Source: CAYPNP01 sp964412195
GTDB lineage: Bacteria; Acidobacteriota; JAAYUB01
DNA: 64,000 nucleotides
Reading direction: 5' to 3'
Assembly (NCBI GenBank): GCA_964412195.1
Contig: CAYPNP010000002.1
Coordinates: 186,001-250,000, forward strand
The notes beneath the pieces are model-generated. The model made no database searches and was not told where the DNA came from. It worked only from the letters and a program-made list of their open reading frames with translations. Shown here one piece after another: positions 16,332 to 24,800 of the stretch. The translations under genes were made by a program, and so were the position numbers. Within the stretch, counting starts at the first letter, position 1, and each line of letters opens with the position of its first letter.

Positions 16332-16820
16332 ATGAACGAGCTGGAATTCATGCTCAACCGCTACCTGAAGCTCCGGGAGGCGATCGCCAACTGGCTGAAG
16401 AAGAACTTCGACGAGGAGGCCTGGCACTACCAGCCGGCGCCCACAGCCAACTCCGCCGCCTGGATCGTGCCGCACCTGATCGTCTTCGAGCAGATCAAGG
16501 TCTACGACCAGATTCCCGGCTACGCCTTCCACCGTGTGGCCACCGAGGAGCAGGCGGAGCGCTACAAGCCCGGCGCAGCGGGCTTCGCCATGGGGCGAGG
16601 CGAGCTGATGCCGATGCAGGAGGCGCTCGTCGGCCTGGCCGCCGCCCGGAGGATCACGGAGGCCTTCTTCCACGCCCTGCTGACCGACTCGCCGCTGGTG
16701 GCCGGCGTCGACCGGCGCCTGGCCTTCGACCGCTACTTCCTGAACTTCTCCCACGACACCGAGCACTACGGCCAGATCAAGTACCTCACCGGGATGTGGC
16801 AGAGAAGGAAGCAGGCCTGA
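16332..16820 (+). CDS. DinB-like four-helix protein
   Basis: This 162-residue protein begins at the ATG after GGAAGGAGGCC. It is helical with the late histidine motif HDTEHYGQIKYL and an earlier His in VPHLIVFEQ, the metal-binding pattern of the DinB/YfiT superfamily. Members are metal-dependent and often act as thiol or S-transferases, but many are untested. It follows the permease by 34 bases. Its TGA stop is immediately followed by word array C. Confidence 0.7.
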   Translation: MNELEFMLNRYLKLREAIANWLKKNFDEEAWHYQPAPTANSAAWIVPHLIVFEQIKVYDQIPGYAFHRVATEEQAERYKPGAAGFAMGRGELMPMQEALVGLAAARRITEAFFHALLTDSPLVAGVDRRLAFDRYFLNFSHDTEHYGQIKYLTGMWQRRKQA

Positions 16821-16965
16821 TTGCGGATTTCGGATTTCGGATTTCGGATTCCAGATCGTGCTCGTACTCGTGCTCGTGCTCGACGGATGACCGGTGACGG
16901 GTGACCCACGACCGATCGTACTCGTGCTCGACATCGGAATCGTAATCGCGCTCGTAATCGGATTA
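16821..16965. repeat. Word array C (7-mers then 6-mers)
   Basis: Starting at the base after the DinB-like stop are 7-base words of the type TTTCGGA (16821-16855), then 6-base words TCGTGC/TCGTAC (16856-16885). Two TGACCGG/TGACGGG 7-mers follow, then a second 6-mer run (TCGTAC, TCGTAA) to about 16965. The period changes inside one array while the tandem style stays the same. Confidence 0.85.
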
Positions 16966-17028
16966 AGTAGTCCCCGCAGATCGCAATCATTCTCTCCTCA
17001 AGATATTCCACGCAGAAGGCGCACAGCC

Positions 17029-17052
17029 GGAGCGCGGACGTCCCCGTCCGCA
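17029..17052 (+). repeat. 24-base inverted repeat, left copy
   Basis: Bases 17029-17052 are the exact reverse complement of 17864-17887. Weaker similarity extends on both sides (AACGGTG on one side, ATTCC on the other), giving about 60 bases per copy. Each copy can fold as a GCGGACG/CGTCCGC hairpin with a 4-base loop. The pair brackets the repeat-rich region. Confidence 0.85.
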
Positions 17053-17061
17053 AGATCAAAC

Positions 17062-17118
17062 GGTGAATCGGTGAATCGGCAGCAAGGACCGATGACGGAT
17101 GACCGGTGACCGGCGAAC
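17062..17118. repeat. Word array D1
   Basis: Two 8-base words GGTGAATC (17062-17077) are followed, after a short break, by 7-base words of the type GATGACG/GATGACC and GGTGACC (17091-17118). Confidence 0.75.
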
Positions 17119-17169
17119 ATGATCTTGCGCGCAAGCCTGAGCACGCTGTGAGCCCCGTCACCGGGGAGG

Positions 17170-17412
17170 TACCCCGACTACCCGCGCCTCGTGCCGAGGG
17201 ACGACGCCTGCGTCGCCCAGCTCAAGAAACGCACCTTGACGAATCTCTACAACGCCCGCCCCGCCTGGCTGGACCAGGCACATCAGAAGCTCGATGCCGC
17301 CGTCTTCGCCGCCTACGGCTGGGAGCCGTCGCTGACGGACGTGGAGATCCTCGAAAAGCTCCTGGCCCTGAATCTCGCCCGCTCGAACGAAGGTGAATCG
17401 GTGAATGGGTGA
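17170..17412 (+). pseudogene. Remnant of an MmeI-like DNA methyltransferase C-terminus
   Basis: About 75 codons are open from TAC at 17170. They encode YPDYPRLVPRDDAC, then KKRTLTNLYNARPAWLD and VFAAYGWEPSLTDVEIL, ending LLALNLARS. This is like the extreme C-terminus of class I SAM-dependent methyltransferases of the MmeI type, where TLTNLYN-x-RP-x-WLD and FAAYGW are familiar. The catalytic domain is absent; upstream is a word array and no matching frame. The 3' end runs into another word array, which now supplies its last codons. It is a dead fragment, evidence that a restriction-modification gene once stood here. Confidence 0.65.
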
Positions 17413-17431
17413 ATCGGTGAAGCGGCGAACC
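17392..17431. repeat. Octamer word array D2
   Basis: Five tandem 8-base words, GGTGAATC/GGTGAATG/GGTGAAGC, cover 17392-17431. They overlap the end of the methyltransferase remnant. Confidence 0.85.
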
Positions 17432-17473
17432 GCGCGGAATTCCGGAACACTGAGGAACCAGGAGAAACGGGCA

Positions 17474-17632
17474 GGCGCGCCGGAGGCGCGGCAGGGAAGC
17501 TCCGGAGGAGCCAGGGGAAATTAGCCGGTGGCAAGGGCTGGCCCGGAGGGCCGCCCGCCGCCACCGGAAAGCCCGATGATCATTTGAAAATGGTTTGTGT
17601 TTTCCCACGCGCCCCGGAGGCGGCGCGCGGAG
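17474..17632 (+). repeat. Four-hairpin element, copy 1
   Basis: The order is: hairpin CGCGCC-GGA-GGCGCG (17476-17490); hairpin GCTCC-GGA-GGAGC (17499-17511); ATTAG; a 43-base hairpin closed by CCGGTGGC/GCCACCGG (17525-17567) with inner GGCCC-GGA-GGGCC; an AT-richer stretch with GTGTTTTCCC; and a fourth hairpin CGCGCC/GGCGCG (17608-17627). Copy 2 has the same parts in the same order on the other strand. Confidence 0.8.
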
Positions 17633-17659
17633 AGAGAGCGGGAGGTGGTTGTCATGCCT

Positions 17660-17819
17660 TCGTCCGCGCGTCCCTACAGGACGCGGGGAAAAACACGGAA
17701 CGACGATATCGTGGGCATCGGTTTCCGGTGTCTGCGGCCGACCCTCCGGGTCTGGCCTGGACACCGGCTAATGTCCCTTCCTCCCTCCGGGAGGCCCTCC
17801 GCATCCCTCCGGGATGCGA
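17660..17819 (-). repeat. Four-hairpin element, copy 2 (inverted)
   Basis: Read on the - strand it starts with hairpin GCATCCC/GGGATGC (17800-17818), then CCTCCC/GGGAGG (17780-17794), then ATTAG. The 43-base hairpin CCGGTGTC/GACACCGG (17725-17767) with inner GACCC-GGA-GGGTC follows, then GTGTTTTTCCC and hairpin CGCGTCC/GGACGCG (17667-17685). Several stem positions differ from copy 1 on both sides of the stem, which keeps pairing. Confidence 0.8.
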
Positions 17820-17863
17820 TGGCGCGGGCAGTGGGCACGTGCCCGAACCCCACCGTTGCATCG

Positions 17864-17887
17864 TGCGGACGGGGACGTCCGCGCTCC
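17864..17887 (-). repeat. 24-base inverted repeat, right copy
   Basis: This is the exact reverse complement of 17029-17052. With its partner it bounds about 860 bases that contain the methyltransferase remnant, two word arrays and the paired four-hairpin elements. Bases 16821-17937 hold no intact gene. Confidence 0.85.
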
Positions 17888-17937
17888 AACCGCATGCATC
17901 CGCCGTGCGGAATGGTGAGAAAGGATGTGAGAGAGGA

Positions 17938-18846
17938 TCAGATCTTCAGCTTCGGCTGGGGCAGCTTCTTGGGGGGCGGCCACTTGTTCTTCTCCTCCAG
18001 CTCCTTGTAATAGGAGGGGGAGACCTTCTGCGTGACCACGAACTGGCTCAGCACCTGGATCAGCGGCTGCACCCCCGGCGCGTAGGCCATCTTGGGGTCT
18101 TCCAGGATCTGCTTCGCCTGCAGGGGCTTCTTGTAGAAGGTGGCGTTGGCCCCATTGTCCGTCATGAGGTCGGCGCCCTGCACTGAGATGCCGGCGAACA
18201 GTCCCCGGCAGCGGCAGTAGGACAGGACCTCGGCGCGGAACCGGTAGTCGCTGGACAGCTCCGCGGTCCGTCCCAGCGGCCCCACCGCGATGGAGGCGTC
18301 ACCCCCCAGGGTGATCTTGTCCTTGAGCAGCGCGTCCATCCCGCGCTTGTTCATGATGACCAGGACGAGGTCGGCGTTCTGGAAGCCGATCTGCATCCCC
18401 CAGCTGCCCCCGACCAGCTTCACGAAGCTGGGATTGCTCCATTTGTCGGGGGCGATCCGGTGGACCATGACCCCCTTGCCGTACTTCCCGCCCCAGGTGA
18501 AGGCGCCGCCCAGGACGTGGGGCAGGACCACCACCGCCTGGCAGGAGCGCAGCAGCCCGTCGGGGATGCCGCCCTCGGGAATGTGGACGACTTTGGCCAG
18601 GACTTCCGCCGCATGATGGACGCGCTTCTCCAGCTTCGCCCAGTCGGGATCGGCCTCCTCGGGGAGGGGGGCTTCGGGCGTCGCCTCGGTCGCCTGATTC
18701 GTAGCCGCCGGCGGGAGCTGCGCCGGCGCCGTCGGGGGGGGCGGCGCCTTCGGCGGAGGGGGCACCTTGATCTGGGCGGGCAGGGCCAGGGTCCACCCGA
18801 TCAGGAGCAGACCGAAAAAGACTGCCCCGCGGGCCTTCCGGACCAT
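17938..18846 (-). CDS. SYLF-domain lipid-binding protein
   Basis: The 302-residue product starts with a signal peptide (FFGLLLIGWTLALPAQ), then a Pro/Ala-rich linker. From about residue 85 comes a SYLF/YSC84 domain: CQAVVVLPHVLGGAFTWGG, then WGMQIGFQNADLVLVIM, then GGDASIAVGPLGR and EVLSYCRCRGLFAGIS. Proteins of this family bind phosphoinositides or other lipids; in bacteria they are exported and poorly understood. I chose the ATG at 18846, which has GGAAGGGCGG before it; 18858 is also possible. It is divergent from the type VI operon and shares a 244-base intergenic region with it. Confidence 0.8.
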   Translation of the reverse strand: MVRKARGAVFFGLLLIGWTLALPAQIKVPPPPKAPPPPTAPAQLPPAATNQATEATPEAPLPEEADPDWAKLEKRVHHAAEVLAKVVHIPEGGIPDGLLRSCQAVVVLPHVLGGAFTWGGKYGKGVMVHRIAPDKWSNPSFVKLVGGSWGMQIGFQNADLVLVIMNKRGMDALLKDKITLGGDASIAVGPLGRTAELSSDYRFRAEVLSYCRCRGLFAGISVQGADLMTDNGANATFYKKPLQAKQILEDPKMAYAPGVQPLIQVLSQFVVTQKVSPSYYKELEEKNKWPPPKKLPQPKLKI

Positions 18847-18937
18847 CCGCCCTTCCATGAAACGTCCGGCTGCCGGGCAGGCCCTGATCCTCGAATGCGG
18901 CAAGTTCACGGCACCTCTGTGTTTCCGAGTTTGATTG

Positions 18938-18967
18938 ATTATACCCGATGCCCTGCCCTCCCGGCAA
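18938..18967 (-). promoter_or_regulatory. Promoter of the SYLF gene
   Basis: On the - strand, TTGCCG, an 18-base spacer and a consensus TATAAT (18943-18938) point toward the SYLF gene. This leaves a leader of about 85 bases. Confidence 0.6.
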
Positions 18968-19012
18968 CCCGAATGTGCCGCCCGGAAATTGTCACAGCCG
19001 GTCAAAAACCTG

Positions 19013-19041
19013 TTGAAAACACGCCTTTTATCCGGTAAGCT
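19013..19041 (+). promoter_or_regulatory. Putative promoter of the type VI operon
   Basis: TTGAAA (19013-19018), a 17-base spacer and TAAGCT (19036-19041) lie 50 bases before tssJ. The -10 is weak, which may mean regulated expression. No other candidate is visible before the operon. Confidence 0.4.
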
Positions 19042-19090
19042 GGCTCCGTCCATAAAGTCCATTTTACAGTGGCACGGGAGCGTTCGGCGG

Positions 19091-19735
19091 ATGGCACAAC
19101 AGTCCGGTTATCGCGGCGGCCTTCTCGGGTTACTCCGGGACAACCTGCCGAGGGAACAGCCGCCGGCAAGGCGCCTGAACGCATCCGCCGGCCGGCACCT
19201 CCCGGGGTGGCTGCCCGCCTTCGCCCTGGCGGCCCTGCTGGCCGTTTCCGCCGGCTGCGCCAAGAAGACCGTGCCCGTGCCCACCTGGAGCTACCAGCCC
19301 GACGCCATCCGGTTCATCTACCAGGCCGACCCCCAGCTGAACCTTTACGAAGGCAAGCGCCACACCCTGCTGCTGGCCGTCTACCAGCTGAGCGACACCG
19401 GCGCCTTCACCAGCCTGGCCAAGGATTCGGACGGCCTGGCCAAGCTCCTCCAAGTGGAGCGGTTCGATCCCAGCGTGGTGGCCATGGAGCGGTACATCCT
19501 CCAGCCGGGCGAGCTGCGGACCATCGAGATCTACCGCGCCGAGAACGCAAAATGGGTCGGCCTGGCGGCCGGCTACTACGGCATGTCGCCGGAGCACTCC
19601 ACCCGCCTCTTCGAGATCCCGGTGCTGATCACCCACTCGGGGTTCCTCAAGCGCAACAGCCAGGCGACGGTGGAGAACCTCCAAATTCAATTGTATTTCG
19701 GTCCCACAGAAATCAACCAGGTGGTGCCGCAATGA
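19091..19735 (+). CDS. tssJ: Type VI secretion lipoprotein TssJ
   Basis: The protein (214 residues from this start) has a lipobox LAVSAGC with Cys56, so the mature part should be anchored in the outer membrane facing the periplasm. There TssJ holds the TssL-TssM complex. After the lipobox the sequence is a beta sandwich-like domain with RFIYQADPQLNLYEGKRHTL, similar to the first strands of TssJ (family N-D-x-Gxx-PV variants). A long 40-residue n-region precedes the hydrophobic stretch, so the true start may be further in. It overlaps tssK by 4 bases (ATGA). Confidence 0.82.
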   Translation: MAQQSGYRGGLLGLLRDNLPREQPPARRLNASAGRHLPGWLPAFALAALLAVSAGCAKKTVPVPTWSYQPDAIRFIYQADPQLNLYEGKRHTLLLAVYQLSDTGAFTSLAKDSDGLAKLLQVERFDPSVVAMERYILQPGELRTIEIYRAENAKWVGLAAGYYGMSPEHSTRLFEIPVLITHSGFLKRNSQATVENLQIQLYFGPTEINQVVPQ

Positions 19736-21126
19736 GCGAAGTTCGCAAACCCATCTTCTGGTACCAGGGCCTGTTCCTCCAGCCGCAGCATTTCCAGCAG
19801 CTCGAGCTCTACCAGAACACCCTGCTGGAGCCGCTGCGCGGCAGCGTGGCGCCTTACTTCCGGGGCGTCAGCCGCCTCCAGCTGTCCGAGGCCGCCGTGC
19901 CCAACCGCACCGTGGAGATCACCCAGGGCGAATTCCTCTTCCCCGACGGCTCCTGGGCGGTCGTGCCCGGCAACGCGGTGCTCCCGGCGGCTTCCTTCGC
20001 CAAGGCCGGTTTCGACGCGACCCGGCCGTTCACGGTATACGCGGGCCTGCGCAAGTGGAACCCCTCGGGGGACAACGTCGCGCTGGTCCAGAAGCCCGGC
20101 GAGGCCGGCGGCTCCAACGCCCGGTATGTCTGCGCCACCGACCCCGTGGAGGTCCGCGATCTCTACCAGTCGGCCGCCCAGCCGGCCCAAGTCCGCTACC
20201 TGCAGTACAACCTGCGGATCTTCTGGGAAAGCGAGGTGCCGGAGCTCGGCGACTACACGCTGCTGCCGGTCGCCCAGATCGTCTTCGACGGCCGCGAGCA
20301 CAAGCTCTCCCGCCAGTTCATCGCCCCCACCGTCGCCCTCTCGGGCTCGGACCAGCTCATCGCCATCCTCCGGAACATCCAGGAACAGATGATCTCCCGC
20401 AGCCGCCTGCTGGAGGAGTACAAGAACCCCCGCGGGATCCAGACCGCCGAGCTGGAAACCAACTACATCTATTTCATGCTGGCGCTGCGCTCCCTCAACC
20501 GGTACGTCCCGGTCCTGCAGCACCTGGTGGAGACCCCCACCTCCCACCCCTGGGCGGCCTACGGGCAGCTTCGCCAGATGGTGGGCGAGTTGAGCGTCTT
20601 CACCGACCGGGTCAACGCCCTGGGGCAGCTCGCCGACGGCACCAGGCTGCTCCCGGACTACGACCACGACAACCTCTGGTATTGCTTCGACCAGGCCCAG
20701 ACCCTGATCGGAGAGCTGCTGAGCTCCATCGTCATCGGGCCCGAGAGCATCATCGACCTGATCCGGGAAGGCGCATCCTTCAAGGGACAGATCCCGCTCA
20801 ACCTGTTCGACAGCCGCAACGTTTTCTATCTGAACGTCCGCACCGCCGCCGACCCCGAGAAGGTGGTCGCCTCGATCTCCCGGCTGGCCAAGATCAGCAG
20901 CGCCGAGCGGGCCCAGTCCCTGGTCACGCGGGCCCTGCCGGGATTGCCGCTGGAGTTCAACCCGGTGCCGCCGCCCGGCCTGCCCAAGCGGCCGAATTCC
21001 TTCTGCTTCCGCCTGGACCGGGCCAGCCAGCACTGGCTCGAGGTCCAGAAGAGCCAGAACCTGTGCCTCTACTGGGACGACGCCCCGACCGACACCAAGG
21101 CCGAGCTGATCGTCCTGCGGCGATGA
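19732..21126 (+). CDS. tssK: Type VI baseplate protein TssK
   Basis: The 464-residue protein starts KPIFWYQGLFLQPQHFQQ, the diagnostic N-terminus of TssK, which links the baseplate wedge to the membrane complex. RSRLLEEYKNPRG and YFMLALRSLNRYVP are typical middle segments. The ATG overlaps the tssJ stop. The length is close to the usual 440-450 residues. Confidence 0.95.
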   Translation: MSEVRKPIFWYQGLFLQPQHFQQLELYQNTLLEPLRGSVAPYFRGVSRLQLSEAAVPNRTVEITQGEFLFPDGSWAVVPGNAVLPAASFAKAGFDATRPFTVYAGLRKWNPSGDNVALVQKPGEAGGSNARYVCATDPVEVRDLYQSAAQPAQVRYLQYNLRIFWESEVPELGDYTLLPVAQIVFDGREHKLSRQFIAPTVALSGSDQLIAILRNIQEQMISRSRLLEEYKNPRGIQTAELETNYIYFMLALRSLNRYVPVLQHLVETPTSHPWAAYGQLRQMVGELSVFTDRVNALGQLADGTRLLPDYDHDNLWYCFDQAQTLIGELLSSIVIGPESIIDLIREGASFKGQIPLNLFDSRNVFYLNVRTAADPEKVVASISRLAKISSAERAQSLVTRALPGLPLEFNPVPPPGLPKRPNSFCFRLDRASQHWLEVQKSQNLCLYWDDAPTDTKAELIVLRR

Positions 21127-21175
21127 TCCGGAAACGCCGATGACACCTTAGAATCGGTACCCCTTTGGGGATGGA

Positions 21176-21835
21176 ATGCACCTGATCGACTCCTTCATCG
21201 AGCTGTTCGCCTACACCCGCTACTTCCTGGGCAGCCTGGGCCAAACCCAGCCGTCCTACGAGGAAGTGGTGCAGCACTATGGCCAGCTCCTGGACCGGGC
21301 TGAGAAGTACGCCGCCGCGGGCCGCTACACCGAACGGGAATGCCACCTGGCCCTGTTCGCGGTCTGCGCCTGGATCGACGAGATGATCCTCTGTTCGGCC
21401 TGGGAGTCGCGGAGCACTTGGCAGATGTCGCAGCTTCAGCGGACCTACTTCCAGACCACCAACGCGGGCGAGGAGTTCTTCGATCTCCTGGCCGGCCTGG
21501 ATCCCAAGGAGCGGGAGGTCCGGGAGGTGTACGAATACTGCCTGGCGCTCGGGTTCAAGGGGCGCTATTTCCACCCCAACGATACGCCGGCGCTGGACGG
21601 CGTCAAGCGGGACAACCTCTCCCGCCTGCTGGACAGTGCCGACCCCGCATTCCCAAAGGACCTCTTCCCGGACGCCGGCCGGACGACCCCCGCAGGCAAG
21701 AAACGGCGCCGCCTGCGGTTCAGCCAGCTGGTCTACCTGCTTCTGTTCCTGGCGCCGGTGGCCCTGTTCGTGGGATTGTACCTGACATACAGGCAAATCC
21801 TCGACCGGATCGTTTTCAACTATTTCGGCTTCTAG
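21176..21835 (+). CDS. tssL: Type VI inner-membrane protein TssL (DotU/IcmH-like)
   Basis: This 219-residue protein has the DotU fold: helices with FIELFAYTRYF and ECHLALFAVCAWIDEMIL at the N-terminus, EFFDLL in the middle and one C-terminal transmembrane helix (LVYLLLFLAPVALFVGLYL). It should be a tail-anchored inner-membrane protein facing the cytosol. There is no OmpA-like peptidoglycan-binding extension, which some TssL proteins have. It starts 49 bases after tssK. Confidence 0.93.
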   Translation: MHLIDSFIELFAYTRYFLGSLGQTQPSYEEVVQHYGQLLDRAEKYAAAGRYTERECHLALFAVCAWIDEMILCSAWESRSTWQMSQLQRTYFQTTNAGEEFFDLLAGLDPKEREVREVYEYCLALGFKGRYFHPNDTPALDGVKRDNLSRLLDSADPAFPKDLFPDAGRTTPAGKKRRRLRFSQLVYLLLFLAPVALFVGLYLTYRQILDRIVFNYFGF

Positions 21836-21865
21836 CCGAACCTGGATGGACGCGAGGACGGACGG

Positions 21866-24800
21866 GTGAAGCGGATACTGAAGTACATCCTGATCTTCCT
21901 GGCCATCGCCGTGGTGGCCGGCCTCATCGCCTGGCTGGTCTGGGCGAAGGGCTGGCCCTGGTGGGTCGGGGTGGCCCTGTTCCTCGGCGTCATGGGGCTG
22001 TGGCTCAGCTTCCTCTTCGTGCGGCGCTACCTGCTGCGCCGGAAGGAGCGGGCCTTCGTCCAGCGCGTCATCGCGCAGGACCAGGCCGCCATCCAGGCCG
22101 CGCCCATCCACGAGCGGCAGCAGCTGCAGGACCTCCAGCGGCACTGGATGGAATCCGTCGAGCGGCTGCGCGGGTCCCGCCTGCGCAAGCGGGGCAACCC
22201 GCTGTACGTGCTCCCCTGGTACCTGGTGCTTGGGGAGTCCGGCACGGGCAAGAGCTCGGCCATCAAGAACGCCAACCTCAGCTCGCCCCTGACCGACACC
22301 AGCCGCGGCACGGGGATCGCCGCCACCCGGAACTGCGACTGGTGGTTCTTCGAGCAGGCGGTCATCCTGGACACCGCTGGGCGGTACACCATCGCCATCG
22401 ACGAGACGGCGGACCGGCAGGAGTGGGAAAAGTTCCTGTCCCTGCTCGCCAAGTACCGCCGCCGCGAACCCCTGAACGGCGTCGTGGTCACGGTCTCCGC
22501 CGACAAGCTGGCCCAGGCCGGCGATTCCAAGCTGCGCGAGGACGGCCTGGACATCCGCCGCCACGTCGACCAGCTGATGCGGATCATCGGCTCCAAGTTC
22601 CCGGTCTACGTCATGATCACCAAGATGGACCTGGTCCACGGCATGGCGGATTTCTGCGCCCCCCTCCCCGAGGACCGGATCGCCCAGGCCATGGGCTACA
22701 CCAACGAGCAGCTCAATCCCTATTGGAAGGAAGTGCTCGAGCAGGGGATGGAGAGCATCGCCGGCCGGCTGCGGGAACTCCGCTTCGCCCTGGTTCACCG
22801 GGCGGAGGACATCGCCCCCGGCGCCCTGCTGTTCCCCAACGAGTTCCTGCAGCTCCGCTCCGGCCTGGAGAGCTTCCTGCAGCCCATCTTCGAGGAGAAT
22901 CCCTACCAGGAGACCCCGCTGTTCCGTGGGCTCTACGGCTCCAGTTCGCGGCAGGGCGATCCCGCCGCCTCCGAGTTCATGCGGATGTTCGGCCTCGAAG
23001 CCAGGCCGGCGCGGGGAATGTCGCGCGAGCGGGGCCTCTTCCTGACCAACTTCTTCCGCACCGTGCTGCCGCGCGACCGCTACCTCTACCGCCCGCTGCC
23101 GGAGTACCTGAAGTGGCGCCGCATCGTCACCAACATGGGCCTGCTCGCCTGGGTGCTGGTCTGGGCCGGCCTGTGCGGCGTGCTCAGCCTCTCGTTCGTC
23201 CTGAACCTGCGGGCGATCCGGGGTTTCACGGAGGATTTCTACAACCCCCCCAACCTGCAGCAAAAGCCGGCCGTCGACCTCCTGATGCTGGAGCGGATGC
23301 GCAACGAGATCAACGAGATGGAAGCGGCCAACCGGGACTGGTGGATCCCCCGGTTCGGCCTGGACCAAAGCCTGCGAGTGGAGAAGAAGGTCCGCGGCCA
23401 CTTCATCGACATGTTTCGGAACGGGTTCCTGCTCCCGCTCGACGCCACCCTGCGCCACAAGATCGATCAGGTGACGCCGGCCACCCCGGAAGACCTGATG
23501 GTGGACTACGTCGGCTATGTCGTGACCCGCATCAACCTGATCCACGCCTACCTCCGCGGCGAGAAAGAGAACCAGGCCAATCCCGAGGTCCTCAGACAGT
23601 TCAAGGAAGCCTCGGGCGATCTGATCCAGTTGGAATACGCCGATCTCCCCCCCGAGATCGCGAACAAATTCGGGGACATCTACTACTCCTATCTCTACTG
23701 GTTCGGCCACCGGTCCGAGCGCCTGGCCATGGTGTCGGTCCTGCAGGACCAGCTGCTGCGGCTGCTGAAGCAGAAGGGGCCCGACATGCACTGGCTGGTG
23801 CTCAAGTGGATCCCCGGCGCACCGCCGGTCCAGCTGAGCGATTTCTGGACCGAGCCCGAGAAGGAGATCCCGGACGCCCCGGAACCGATCCCCGGCGCGT
23901 TCACAGCCTCTGGCCGGCAGAACATCACCGATTTCCTCCTCCTGCTCGAGAACGCCCTGGCCGATCCCCAGCAGATCGCCCACCGGAAGGCGGAGTTCTG
24001 GAGCTGGTACCGGGACCAGTTCAATTCGCGCTGGGCCGATTTCGCACAGGGATTCAACGCGGGGCGGGATGGATTGGAAAGCTCTTCCGGCTGGCAGGAG
24101 ATGGCCTCCGAGATGACGACGAGCCAGAACCCCTACTTCTCCTTCCTGCAGCGGCTGGCCGTCGAAATCCGCGCCCAGGACGATCCCGCGCCCATGCCCT
24201 GGGCCCAGGAAGTGCTGCAGGTCGACGAGGTCATCCAGCTGGCCAAGGACGAGGAGGCGAAGAAGAAGGCCCAGAGCACCATGCTCGCCAAGATCGAGCA
24301 GCAGAAAACCAAGCTGGAGCAGACCATCCGGAAGACCATCGGCGAGGACACCGCCAAGGAGCTGGAGGTCCGCCTCGCCGCCGCCAAGATTTGGGAAGAC
24401 TACCTCGCCAACCTGCAGAAAATCGCCCCGGCGGCCATCTCCCGGGAGACCGCCTTCAACATGGTCTGCGAGTACTTTCCCGACAAATTTTCGCCGGACA
24501 ACACCCAGAATCCGGATTCGAAGTCGCCTTTCAACCTGGCCTACAGCGACGTCCTCAAGATGGCCGGGGTGATCCAGGGCAAGGCCGAACTCAACTTCGT
24601 GTGGGAGCTGGTGGCCGGGCCCCTGCGGTTCCTGGTGGACTACACGATCCTGGAGACCGCCTGCGTTCTCCAGGAGCAGTGGCAGAGCCAGGTGCTCGGG
24701 GGGCTGCACGGCGCCACCGCCGACAACGTGCCGAAGCTGCTCTTCGACAAGACCGACGGCCTCGTCTGGAAGTTCCTGAGCGGCACGGCCAAGCCCTTCG

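Noticed and set aside
16821..17431. CRISPR array
   Set aside because: The repeats are 6-8 bases, degenerate and directly adjacent without spacers. No cas gene is present.
17597..18186. Open frames of 100-200 codons in the repeat-rich island
   Set aside because: They run across hairpins and into the SYLF gene on the opposite strand, and have no family match or ribosome site.
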